From contig CM059582.1 of assembly GCA_030407085.1 (NCBI GenBank), forward strand, positions 207,792,001 through 207,856,000: a stretch of DNA of 64,000 bases. The letters are read 5' to 3'. The notes below the pieces were generated by a model. The model was not told the origin of the DNA. It searched no databases and was given only the letters and a program-made list of their open reading frames with translations. The stretch's first letter is position 1, and each line of letters starts with the position of its first letter. Below are positions 47,065 to 57,979 of this stretch, piece by piece. A program made the position numbers and the translations under genes. The stretch comes from Trichopria drosophilae. Lineage: Eukaryota; Arthropoda; Insecta; Hymenoptera; Diapriidae.

Positions 47065-49840
47065 ATGAATGTAACTATGTTTTGTAATAAAATTTATTAA
47101 GAAAACTGTATCTTTTATTACCTGTCTTAAGTACATGCTAGATTTTGTATATCTGAAGTTGCACAAATACATACTGATATTGATTTTAGTTTTGTGTTTA
47201 ATAAATTGTAATGTTTAATTAAAAAAAGTATAATTAAAAACACAAATCATAATAAAAAATAAAAACAAAAAGCATATTATTTTTAATCCTAAAATTATTA
47301 ATTTAAATAGCGCAAAAAATTATCTGTTATCATGGAATTTCTTCGGTTAGTTCTGTATTATAAATTAATTAATTTAGTAATTTTCAAAATTTTTGTTTAT
47401 AATGATTTTAAATTTTAAAAACTGATTGTCAGAAGACAAATGTGTTATTTACTAATGCATATAAAAAATAATTCTTAACATTTTGCGGCATAGTGGTATG
47501 AATACGACCTATTTATTCATAATTTGTTTGTAAGTCAATGTTTCATCCATTCGTTTGGTTTTTTTTTTTATTTCAATATCGTAACATGTCAAAAAATGTA
47601 AAATGCCTCACACTTAGTTAATATTTACAGCAAATTAGTTGATATAATTAATGAAATACTACAAATAAGCACTTTTTCAACAAAAAATTAATAACTAGGA
47701 AATGTATTTAACGTATTTATGTAAAACATCTTATACAGGAATTTTTGATTCCATATGCGTTATCAGATTCTCAAAATTAGAGATGGGGGATCAAAGTTTC
47801 AAAAATTATTAGATTGCAATTTAGATTCGCCGTAATGGATCCGCCATCTGGAATTTTGCAAATCTAAGACCAGATTCGTGATCAGCGACCCCGAAAACCC
47901 CCGAGTACCCAGTTTCAGCTGTAAAGAAAAATGTATGTTCCAAAGGATTAAATTACGGTCATCAAAAGTTCAAAAAGTTTAAGTAAGACAAAACACGATT
48001 TGAAAGTCCCGCCACGTTCTTTTATAATGGACCGCATAGTGGCGCTGTACATATTTTTGTAATACCTGCAAGTATCAGAAGCTTGTTTCATCAGTATATA
48101 TGCATTCAGATCTCCAGCAGACTGTATGTAAATAATGCGTTAATAGATTATAAGATCTCGATCGCGTCGCAATGTCCGAAATTGGTGTGCCTTATGTGTG
48201 AATGTATGTGAGAATAAAACAAAGAGCGATGTTAAAAACTGTGCGAAGATTAATATACCTGAAAACCAATATAAATTGACAATATTAAAAAAAAAAAAAA
48301 TAAAGAAAGCAACAAACAAAACATAATATTCATGCAATTATTTTTTAAAATAAATATTGCAATAATTAATATTTATTACTAATTTTTAATAACATATTGA
48401 ATAAAAATTACTATTCTAGAATAGGTAATGTTTCTACCGAGGAAGTACTATTTTGATTTTAATTTTTACTATTCTCGATAATAATATTTGATATTCTGCA
48501 GGTCTGTCCCAAAATTCCTATTCTAGAATAGTAATTTTTTCAATTTTTTTATGAAAACTTCCTATACAATTTCTCTCAGTGTATTAGCATTCTTGTTTAA
48601 ATGAATATACTCTTATTATGTTTCATGCAGAATATGCTGTGTAATATGTCGAGAAGTATAAGTGGTCAACATGTTCCCTGGAAAAAGTCCGCCAGGCAAT
48701 GAGCCAAAAAATTGGCGAAATAAAACGGGAATATGCAGCAGCTAGCAGTGAAGGAAACAAATTTATTTATAAGTAATTTCGATAAAATTAGCGAAAAAAC
48801 ATGAAATCGCGATTGTTTCAAATTTAATTACCACTCTTAATAATTAAAACTTTCTTAATCGAGTGCAGACGTTTTAAGCAATTTATTTTTGTATACATGT
48901 ACGAATAGATTATATGTAATTTAACAAAACGCAGTATTACTATATTATAATAATAACGGCAATAAATAAATTTCAAGGTTAAACATAATTGAAGGTGTTC
49001 TACTAAAAAATTACGTGTATTAATTTTCATGGCCAAGGCACAAAGTTCCAAATTTAAAAGTTCCAAAAGTAGATTTTTTCGTTTTGAAAGTTTACATTTC
49101 GTAATATTTTTTATTGAAATCGACTGTTTTAACCGATTTTAATCAAAAGCATTAGGAAATATAAACTTCCCAAATGTAAAAATACACTTTTCGAACTTTT
49201 AAATTCGGAATTTTTAGCCCCGTCCTATTCCACTTATATATGTATATATAAGTCTATATAATTCTATACAAATTCATTGCACGCATAACGTGTATATAAC
49301 TGTGTAAAATTATATACACTTATATACAATTGTATACGTTCATATACAATTATATAGAGACAAAAATGCTATACAATTATATACAATTGTATAAAAAATT
49401 TCGTATGCAATTATATACAATTGTATAGACCTCATTTTTACCCGGGCAGCAAGGTAAAATCCACCCGAGTAACAACTTCAACAAAATCCGCAATCGATGG
49501 AGTTCTCTAGGGCATGAAAACTTTAAAAATACACATTTTTCTATCTATATATATAATCTAATAGATTACTTCATTACTTTCATTACTTCTCAGAAATACA
49601 TTTTTCTCTTAAAACATGTTCGATCAAACTGATGCAATTACTTTGGGGATTAAAAAGTATGTAATACTTAAGTTACAAAATGAAGTGAAACTAACATCAA
49701 ATACGGGAGTAATAAAATTTATTAATGGAAATTAAATAGCAACTAAAAATTATTTATATGAAAAAGACGTTGATTACTCGTATTATATTTAAACAAAAAA
49801 GAAATCCTGTTTCCACAAAATAGTCTTTACCAATAACGGG
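47065..49840. other. AT-rich interior of the composite element
   Basis: AATAAA at 47087-47092 may serve the transposase gene. At 47820-47925 is a ccgccatctggaattt / cgaaaacccccgagtaccc unit of the repeat seen at 34.5 kb. At 48405-48540 is a small inverted repeat (attactattctagaatagg). At 49235-49435 is a field of tatacaattgtata palindromes. No other gene. Confidence 0.5.
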
Positions 49841-50193
49841 GAATGGTGCCCGGGGAACGGTCGATCCCCCCTCCACCAGAGATAGGTTTCCTCACCCCAC
49901 CACAAACCTCGACAACCTGGACCGGGCTCACCGATTTCTGGATCGAATCCAGAACCTATCGGCAGAAGCCCAGGAACTACTAATCCGAGCGACGTTTAGT
50001 GGTGATGTCCAAGGGGTAGAGGAGGTGGTGGGTGGGAATTGCGACAAAGAGGGTAGAGAGTAGTGGCGACGAAGGATAGGTAAGGAGGTTGCGACAGGGA
50101 GTAGGGACGGCAGCAGCAGCAGAAATGGCGACAAGGAGGGGGAAAGCGAGGCAGAATGAGGAAGCTCGAGAGGCAAATAAGGTAAGCCATATC
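49841..50193 (+). other. GC-rich fragment with a possible short 5' exon
   Basis: At 50126-50182 ATG opens MATRRGKARQNEEAREANK, followed at once by a donor gtaagc (50183). It is cut 11 bases later by the hAT end. Could be the first exon of a cellular gene or of a transposon; no further exon found. The - strand readings are low-complexity shadows. Confidence 0.3.
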
Positions 50194-51495
50194 AGGGGCG
50201 GCGACTATGGTTTAATTATGTTTGATTACTTACATCCATGATTCTCCGAAAAGAGTGGAAGCTTTTAAGGATATCCAACAACAGCTTCAGTCGTCCAAGC
50301 CTGAAAATCGGGGATCGTTACCAAATCTCTCACCTTTCTGCCCGACCAGGTATGTACTCAATAAAATCTATTTATGGATTTTTAAAAGCAAACTAATTAG
50401 ACAATCGAATCTATAATTTGTAATAAATCTTTGTAGGTGGTGCATGAGAGTAAAATCTCTGAAAACAGTCATGCAGAATTATGAACCGATTTTAATATTT
50501 TTGGAAGAATGCGTAATCGATAAGACTAGCGACAGTAGCAAAGCAAATGGATTATTGAAATTAATAGAAGGATTTGAATTTTATTTTTTACTCGCGTTAT
50601 CAATCAAGGTTCTTGACAGAATAGAAATTTTAAATTGTGAGCTTCAAAAGAGAGACCTTAACTTAAATGAATCTCATGAAATGGTGAAAATTACGAGGGA
50701 GAGCATCATCCAAATGAGGGATTCTGGTTTTTACACGCTGTGGAAGACTACTACTGAAGAGGCAAAAACCCTAAAATTGGAAGAAACGATTTTACCTCGT
50801 CAACGAAGAGCACCAAAGAAACTCGATCAGCTAGCGTTCACGTATTTCAAGACCCAGAAAGCTATTATAGAAAAATCTATGTTTGAAATTATGGATCAAC
50901 TATTATTTTCGTTAAATGAGAGATTTCAATCGGAAACCATGAATTTTTTAAATAATTGCGAAAATTTCATTATCGGGAAAGATAGCGACGTCAACAGCAT
51001 TTCCAATTTTTATGAGGGTGATTTAGATAAGAACAAATTAATTCTCCATCGCGACATATTCCTTGATATTGTAAAATAAAAAAAAATTATAATTAAAAAC
51101 ATTAAAGACGCGCTCGTTTTTTTAAACAAACAAGAAAGCGCACTAAACTTGTTAAGTGAGTTGGGTGAGTTAATCAGATTCATATTTACTATACCGGCAG
51201 CGACGTGCACAGCGGAGAGGTCATTCTCCGCTTTGCGTAGGTTAAAATCGTACCTCAAAAGTACTATGACGCAGCGGCGATTAAACAGCATTGCTGTTTT
51301 ACACGTCCATAGTGAGATGGCAGAAAAAATAGAATTAGATAAGATTTTAAACAATTTTATTGTAAAAAACAATACGCGCAGCGCAACTTTTGCGATGAAA
51401 TAAATATCCGACTAAAAAAAAAAAAATGCCTTAGCCCCCCCCCCCCCCTCCCTCATTGATTCCACACCCTCAGGGAAGGCAAGTCGCCGCCCCTG
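50194..51495 (+). mobile_element. hAT element, 1.3 kb, TIR CAGGGGCGGCGACT
   Basis: Perfect 14 bp TIRs at 50194-50207 and 51482-51495. It encodes the middle and C-terminal part of an hAT transposase. The right flank acaacgat is the expected 8 bp target when compared with copy A of the 1 kb repeat (attgacaacgatattag), but the left flank agccatat does not match, so the left side was rearranged after insertion. Confidence 0.8.
50228..51403 (+). pseudogene. hAT transposase, N-terminally deleted and frameshifted
   Basis: Exon 1 (to 50348) reads YIHDSPKRVEAFKDIQQQLQ ... SPFCPTR. A small intron (donor gtatgt at about 50350, acceptor tttgtag at about 50436) restores CPTRWCMRVKSLK, the conserved CxxRW block. 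The second exon runs to 51079 (DIFLDIVK then stop). A frameshift in the A-run at about 51078-51088 leads into DALVFLNKQESALNLLSELG and the dimerisation domain TCTAERSFSALRRLKSYLKS, ending at 51401-51403. The zinc finger and first half of the catalytic region are missing, so it is inactive. Related to DUF4371/ZMYM-type hAT proteins by these motifs. Confidence 0.8.
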
Positions 51496-52553
51496 ACAAC
51501 GATATTAGCGGGCAATAGCTCATGTAACCCGAGCGTCACCGATACCGAACCGGCAAGCTCGAAGCGGAACGAATGTTTTTACTAATAGGATCGGGTTCCT
51601 CGATTCACCATGTTATTAAAAAGTACAATAGCGAAATGCCGAATTGAGGAACACGCGCTTTGTACGAAATATCACGTGAACAAGGAAGCGCAAATCACGT
51701 GAACCTTCGCTGTTCGCGACGGCCTGGGGGTGTCGTTATCGCCACCCCCGCTCCTGCAGTTTTTAAGGAAACGGACCTGTCTTGCAAAAGGCAATTGGAT
51801 TGTCCGGAGAGATTCGCCCCGAGATTCGATCCATAAAGATCTCGGATACGCGACCCCGGTTAAATAGGCGATTCTCCGCGAACGTCGACAAATTTAGAAC
51901 TTAGTCGCAGCGCGATCGGGTTGTGTTGTACGGCCTCCCAGTTGGCACCTTACGACTCGTAATAAAGAATTTTTACTAAGATCTCTCGAGTTATCACTTG
52001 GGGTATCGAACCCCTTTACGCGTACCCCGAACCCGATTCCCCTCGCTACCGGGAATTAAATAAAATAATAATTAATTTTTACGGCAAAAACGTAACAATG
52101 AAAAAAAATTGTTTCATATTTTTTTAATGAAGAACTTTATACCAATATCTAATTTCAATAAAAAATTTGAATTGTGTATTGTAAAAACTCAATTTACAAA
52201 ATCATTAAAAGAAAAATGTTTTTTGGCGTAATTAAAATAAGAATTGGACTTTACAATATAAGGTTTTCCAGCTTTTAATTAGCTCCAGGTGGGAAAAATA
52301 TGAAAATATAGGTTCATGGCACTTTTAGTTATCAAATGGTACTTTGTAAACTGTTAAAATCAACCTTGATTAATAATTATTCATTATTTTGCAACACGGC
52401 GCGTAAGCGGGTAACACCGCTCAGAAAGTGTTTGTAATTCCGCTCGTTCTGCGCCATATGAGAGACAACCGACGGATGTTAACGTATATGGGTCACTCAA
52501 AGTATTGCTGGTAAAAAATCAAGTAAGTTTATGACATTTTTTAAATATTATTG
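51495..52553 (+). repeat. 1 kb direct repeat, copy B
   Basis: See copy A at 42614-43650. The LTR-like core spans about 51522-52097. Differences are scattered substitutions plus a short extra piece at 52420-52445 that repeats the ccgctc motif. Homology stops at tttttaaatattattga in both copies. Confidence 0.78.
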
Positions 52554-53432
52554 ATCAAATAAATGTATAGAAAGTATTAAAATAATGAATATCTAAAATA
52601 GAACAAAAACAAATTAATTTGTAATATAATCGAATTTTATAGGTTAGGTGATCTCATCAATTTACTCAAGCTATTGATATTTATGGTTCTTTTTGTTACT
52701 TTATTTTTAGGATGTCACAAGAAATAGGAAAAGAGCCGAGAAAAAAGGGGAAATGGGGTGAAAAAGAACTTTCCACGGCTAAAGAGGCCATTGAAAATGG
52801 CATGAAAATTCAGTAGGTAGGACGGGTGTACCGTGACCCCAGCCCCTGGAAAGAGTATTGGTGCCAGTGTTGGTCCAGCAGAATTCGCCTTCGGAGGAAG
52901 TCCGGACAAATTAGGAGTGCGGGGATAACTTAATTATATAATTTGATAATGTGTAATTAAACTATTTTATGTATAAATATATGAATGATGAAATATATAT
53001 GTGAAAAACTAAAATTCTAGTTAACGAAATTTTTCTTAGTAGTAGGAAAATTCTCGTTACAGTTATACCGGTTATACCTATTCACTTATTTATATAAACT
53101 ATTAAATTTCTTCGTATAGATTCATTTTAAAAAATAGGTATAATGAAAGACAACTTTGTGACAGTTTGCTGAGCGGTGTTACCAACCACTCAGCGGTATT
53201 AGAGACAGCCTGAGTGGCATTACCAACAAAATCAGGAATCTTATTCGATCGATGAAATTGATTAAATTCTATAACTCAATATATTTGGTGTGAATAAAAA
53301 TTCAGATCTTTTTGTATACCACAGTTGAGCCTTTAAAGAATCGATTTCAAGCGTTGAATAAATCTGAAATTATTTCAACATTTATAAAAAACGCCACTTT
53401 CCTTAGGTGAGCGGTACACCCCCCGCCGCCCC
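52554..53432. other. Right subterminal region of the 11 kb element
   Basis: AT-rich. Carries gagcggtgttaccaacc, actcagcggtatta and gagtggcattacc (53171-53230) and the right TIR (53408-53432). No gene; the - strand ORF 52715-52909 is a shadow. Confidence 0.55.
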
Positions 53433-55420
53433 TATATCCCAGAATTTCAAGAATACTCCGCTTCGGCCATTAAAGCCTTAGGGGTATCTCTGCTGAGTCA
53501 ATTAAACACGTATCTTGTCTCTTTTCCCCCAAATGTGCAAAAAGTCGAGACGGGCTTAAATTTCTTATTATTTTTGTTTCAAATTTTTGAACATGATAAC
53601 TTCAACAAATCAGTCTCGAGCAAATTTATCCAAGTTTGTAAGGGATAAACGAAGAAAATAACAAGTTTAGTTTGATTCATCAGAGAGCCGCATAATTGTA
53701 TTGATACTGTACTGAAATGTAGGTATGTAACAAAATTGTCTTAGTAGTTGCGTGTAGGTATCTCAGACTCCTAGTTTTTCCTTCTGCGTCCTTCTATCAT
53801 CGACATCTCGAAAGGTATCTTTTCTGAATGATGTGATTGAAGAAGGTCGGTTATTTAATAACTTATAGCCCAGAATTCTAAGAATCCTCCACTTCGTCCA
53901 TTAAAGACTTAGGGGTATCTCTGCGGAGTCAATTGAACACGTATATTGCCTCTTTTCTTCCAAATGTGCAAAAAGTCGAGACGGGCTTAAATTTCTTATT
54001 ATTTTTGTTTCAAATTTTTGAACATGATAACTTCAACCATTCAGTCTCAAGCAAATTTATTCAAGGTTGTAAGGGATAAACGAAGAAAATAACAAGTTTA
54101 GTTCGATTCATCAGAGATCATCATAATTATGTTGATGCTTTACTGAAATGTAGTAACAAAATTGTCTTAGTGGTTGTGTATAGTTATCTCAGACTCGTAG
54201 CTTTGCCTTCGGCGTCATTCCATCGTCGATATCTCGAAAGATATATTTTCTGAAAGATGTGACTGAAGAAGGTCGGTTATTTAATAACTTATAGCCCAGA
54301 ATTCTAAGAATCCTCCACTTCGTCCATTAAAGACTTAGGGGTATCTCTGCGGAGTCAATTGAACACGTATATTGCCTCTCTTCTTCCAAATGTGCAAAAA
54401 GTCGAGACGGGTTTAAATTTCTTATTATTTTTGTTTCATATTTTTGAACATGAGAACTTCAACCAATCAGTCTCAAGCAAATTTATCCACGTTTGTAAGG
54501 AATAAACGAAGAAAATAACAAGTTTAGCTCGATTCATCAGAGAGCCGCATAATTGTATTGATACTGTACTGAAATGTAGGTATGTAACAAAATTGTCTTA
54601 GTAGTTGCGTGTAGGTATCTCAGACTCCTAGTTTTTCCTTCTGCGTCATTCTATCATCGACATCTCGAAAGGTATCTTTTCTGAATGATGTGATTGAAGA
54701 AGGTCGGTTATTTAATAACTTATAGCCCAGAATTCTAAGAATCCTCCACTTCGTCCATTAAAGACTTAGGGGTATCTCTGCGGAGTCAATTGAACACGTA
54801 TATTGCCTCTTTTCTTCCAAATGTGCAAAAAGTCGAGACGGGCTTAAATTTCTTATTATTTTTGTTTCAAATTTTTGAACATGATAACTTCAACCATTCA
54901 GTCTCAAGCAAATTTATTCAAGGTTGTAAGGGATAAACGAAGAAAATAACAAGTTTAGTTCGATTCATCAGAGATCATCATAATTATGTTGATGCTTTAC
55001 TGAAATGTAGTAACAAAATTGTCTTAGTGGTTGTGTATAGTTATCTCAGACTCGTAGCTTTGCCTTCGGCGTCATTCCATCGTCGATATCTCGAAAGATA
55101 TATTTTCTGAAAGATGTGACTGAAGAAGGTCGGTTATTTAATAACTTATAGCCCAGAATTCTAAGAATCCTCCACTTCGTCCATTAAAGACTTAGGGGTA
55201 TTTCTGCTGAGTCAATTGAACACGTATATTGCCTCTTTTCCTCCACATGTGCAAAAAGTCGAGTCGAGCTTAAATTTCTTATTATTTTGTTTCATATTTT
55301 TGAACATGAGAACTTCAACCAATCAGTCTCAAGCAAATTTATCCACGTTTGTAAGGAATAAACGAAGAAAATAACAAGTTTAGCTCGATTCATCAGAGAG
55401 CATCAATCAATTGGAAATCA
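53433..55420. repeat. Satellite array, about 428 bp monomer in alternating A/B higher-order order
   Basis: The junction agcccagaattctaagaatc recurs at about 53436 (diverged), 53868, 54291, 54724 and 55147. Monomers with catcataattatgttgatgc alternate with monomers carrying agccgcataattgtattgat, so the larger period is about 856 bp. The dimers are more alike than neighbours. No coding potential. The left-hand continuation is at 41960-42231. Confidence 0.85.
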
Positions 55421-55918
55421 ACACCAACGTGTTAACGTAATTTTCGATTCGATTCTCCCGTTTTGCTATATAATATTTAATAAAATATTATTTTCGTCTA
55501 AATTTTGCGATATACTTTGCTTTCTCTTACATGTATTTGATATTTTTCTGTAATGAAACTTCTCAGTAAGTTATTATTCAAAGAATATGCCTCCTGTCAA
55601 TCGATGCTGCAATCCTTTCAAAAGGAAGAAGCATGCAAAAGTAGTTTTAAAGAATAAATGCAGCAATGATGAAGTATCACCAAGAATGGTTTCATCTTAA
55701 ATAGAAAACATTGAGTTGTTTAATTCCAAATTAGAAGTATAAATGATTATATTGCAAAGTTAACAAAATTACGTGCATGACCTTGCTTTTTCAAAGTTTT
55801 CTTTTTCGTGTCTCTCGAAACGAACTTCTTGACCGGTATGACGTGTCCAACATATTCGCAGTCTGCAATAAAAACAGAAATATGATTATTATATATAACA
55901 TTATTATTTATAACTCCA
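55421..55918 (+). other. Non-coding with one small ORF
   Basis: ATG at 55587 opens a 37-residue frame (MPPVNRCCNPFKRKKHAKVV) to TAA at 55698-55700. The Cys/Lys-rich start looks like the beginning of a zinc-binding protein, but it is short and has no partner. Otherwise AT-rich. Confidence 0.3.
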
Positions 55919-55944
55919 TCATCGCTGCAAATGCTTCAGCAACA

Positions 55945-56118
55945 GCAGCGTGACCGTTGATTTCCGCGGGTTTCGGCGGCACCGTCGATTTCTGCGGCAC
56001 CGACGATTTCCGCGGGAACGTCGATTTCGGCGGGTTTCGGTGGTACCGTCGAAATTTGCGGGTGTTGGCGGGACCGTCAAAATTTGCGGGTGTCGACGGG
56101 ACCGTCGATATTGATCAA
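55945..56118. repeat. GC-rich minisatellite
   Basis: Degenerate units of about 24-30 bp around ggcaccgtcgatttcggcgg. Readable in frame on both strands (for example RRNRRCRRN on the - strand), which explains the ORFs there. No evidence of a real gene. Confidence 0.65.
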
Positions 56119-56286
56119 TTTCTTTGTTATCGACTGAGTTTATGATTTTTTCCAAAAAAATCCCGCTACTTTCGTAGACTCTCCAATAACGTACCGAAAT
56201 ATGGACTAGATTAGTTATGATGAGACGTCATCGCGGGCGTAACATAAATACGCGCGCACACGCAATTTTGCCATTTGTCAATTTAG

Positions 56287-56763
56287 GGTCTCTACAATAT
56301 CGCGCAAGAACGCGCGCAAGCTTTTGCGTTGCGCAGATGTCATAAATATAAATAAATTTCTATACCGAATCATTATTTAAAAAGAAATGTCATATATATT
56401 TATTGAGGTGTATCTTTTCAAGATATAATTGTTTATAAAGAAGATGCACTAGAACTTTATAGTCGAAATCAGTATTTCAGTAAAGAACTCCCTCGAAGTT
56501 TTTACGCTTCGCTCTCCCCACTTCCTCGGAGAATCTTCAAGGGAGCTGTTTCGCTGGGTCGACAGTATAAATATTATAGTTTGGTAGAATGCCGAAACGC
56601 AGCGGTTGAAAAAAGCAAAAATTGTCGGGAGACAAAGAAGAATTTTTGATTAGCCTCGTGCGGCAGTATTCGGTATTGTACACAATCAAGCACGAAAGGT
56701 ACTACGATACAAAATTCAAAGCAGGGATTTGGCAAACAATAGCTGCAACTTTAGAAGAAGAAA
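56287..56763 (+). pseudogene. MADF-domain exon with premature stop, beside a possible Harbinger end
   Basis: ATG 56589 reads MPKRSG, then TGA at 56607-56609, then in the same frame KKQKLSGDKEEFLISLVRQY and SVLYTIKHERYYDTKFKAGI up to ATLEEE, with donor gtaagt at 56764. The EFLISLVRQYSVLY ... IWQTIAATL pattern is a MADF (Myb/SANT-like DNA-binding) domain. Changing nothing but the TGA codon would leave it open, so this is likely a nonsense-mutated first exon. The upstream sequence ttaGGGTCTCTACAATATCG at 56284 has the shape of a PIF/Harbinger end (3 bp TTA target, GGG start), and such elements carry Myb/MADF partner ORFs; that link is inference. No right end found. Confidence 0.55.
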
Positions 56764-57979
56764 GTAAGTAAAAACTATTATTTGCTTGTTGGTCGGTACC
56801 GGTACAGAAAGTTAACAGAACATTTTCGAAAATATTGTCCGTAAAACCAATAAAAAAAATGTAAATATAGTTTAATGTGCTTTTTATAAAGCAAATATAT
56901 TATCTCGAGGCGCGTTAGAATAGCAAAGATACATCGTGTAAATTTTATTTATATATATTTCAAAATTGTATGTAATATATTATAATATCCCTGATGGTAA
57001 AAGCGTTGCCGGGTTGTAATGCGACATTCGGTGATATGTTTAAATTTGTAAATGTAAATTTATTGCGAGATATGTGAAGAGAAAGAGAACGTTGTTCAAT
57101 GTAAAGAGAAAGAGAGAGAGAGAGAGAGAAGTATTGTTGATGTGTTGGTGAATATTTGGGCTGCTAGCGCGTGTTTTGATTGATGGACAAATCCCAATCC
57201 AGAGACTTTGTAGATAGTCGAAGACTGACGCTCTAGGGAATTTAGGAACGCGCCGTACGGTAATACATGGTGGGCGCAGTTAGGAGAAGAAGGGAGAATT
57301 GAGTGTGTTTAGGAGAGACGCCAGTAAAGTTTTGGAGAAGGAGGACCGAAGTAGTCAAGCTAGACAAGGGGTCGAAAACGTGCCACAAGAGAATCCACTT
57401 CGTTGTTCCTGTAGACGACGTCTTCGTTCCTGGTGGAACGCATACGAGATTGGTGTTGAATTTCTTTTTGGCGCAAACCGAGGAGAGTCTTGCGCTAGAC
57501 CATGAGGCGCTCACTTTCTCCTCGGTGAAACACGAGGTAAGCAATTCGTTTCTGCCCCGCATCTCAGTGCCGTCTCCTTACCTTCAATGAACCTAACCTT
57601 GTTCGTTTTCTATGGATTTTGGCTTCCATCCATTCATGAGACATCGGATGATGACCATCTCATAGAATTATATCTTTTCTTCAACTTAGTCTCAACGGTG
57701 GAAGGTTCCATTCATCGGTCCGCCATCTTGACCACATTTCAGCTTGCTGTGAGTTCGTCAGTTTTGGTCGCAGAGTCTCAAATACTCCGATACGAAAAGA
57801 GCAAGAGGATTTACACTTCGAAAACCAGGTTTTGTGCACCTTTTGCGCTCTCTTTCTCTCGCGTCAGTAAAATTTAATAAAAAAAATGTTATGAACTCTT
57901 GACAATCATGTAATAATAATTGTTATGATATTCTTTGAATTTAATTTTATAATCGATTTTAATTGTTTTTGTGTCGTGC
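56764..57979. other. Mixed sequence, GA microsatellite, possible exon
   Basis: (GA)n at about 57105-57130. Around 57303-57538 a + frame (HFVVPVDDVFVPGGTHTRLV ... TFSSVKHE) ends at a donor-like gtaagc (57538); it has no recognised family and no clear start, so it is only a candidate exon. Confidence 0.3.

Larger units (their letters stand above)
42232..53432. mobile_element. 11.2 kb composite DNA element with GGGG...CCCC TIRs and TA duplication
   Basis: The left end GGGGAGGCGGGGGTTGTACC plus GCTCA and the right end, inverted, GGGGCGGCGGGGGGTGTACC plus GCTCA match at 23 of 25 bases. Subterminal copies of the motif ACCGCTCA/GCCGCTCA occur at both ends in both orientations (42250, 42268, 43536, 52416, 53170-53215, 53408). 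Both sides continue in satellite sequence that is uninterrupted in neighbouring copies, giving the empty site ttaataacttatagcccag and a TA duplication. Inside are a 1 kb block in two copies, a GC-rich ORF island, a CACTA-like transposase ORF and an hAT element. CACTA-like class is inferred from subterminal repeats and the internal transposase. Confidence 0.7.

Noticed and set aside
42614..52553. A complete LTR retrotransposon with 1 kb LTRs and 7.8 kb interior
   Set aside because: The interior contains DNA transposases and no gag-pol, and the repeated blocks lack matching TG/CA limits at their homology ends.
55919..56155. Arg/Asn-rich ORF on the - strand
   Set aside because: Encoded by the minisatellite; also open on the + strand, as expected of a repeat free of stops.
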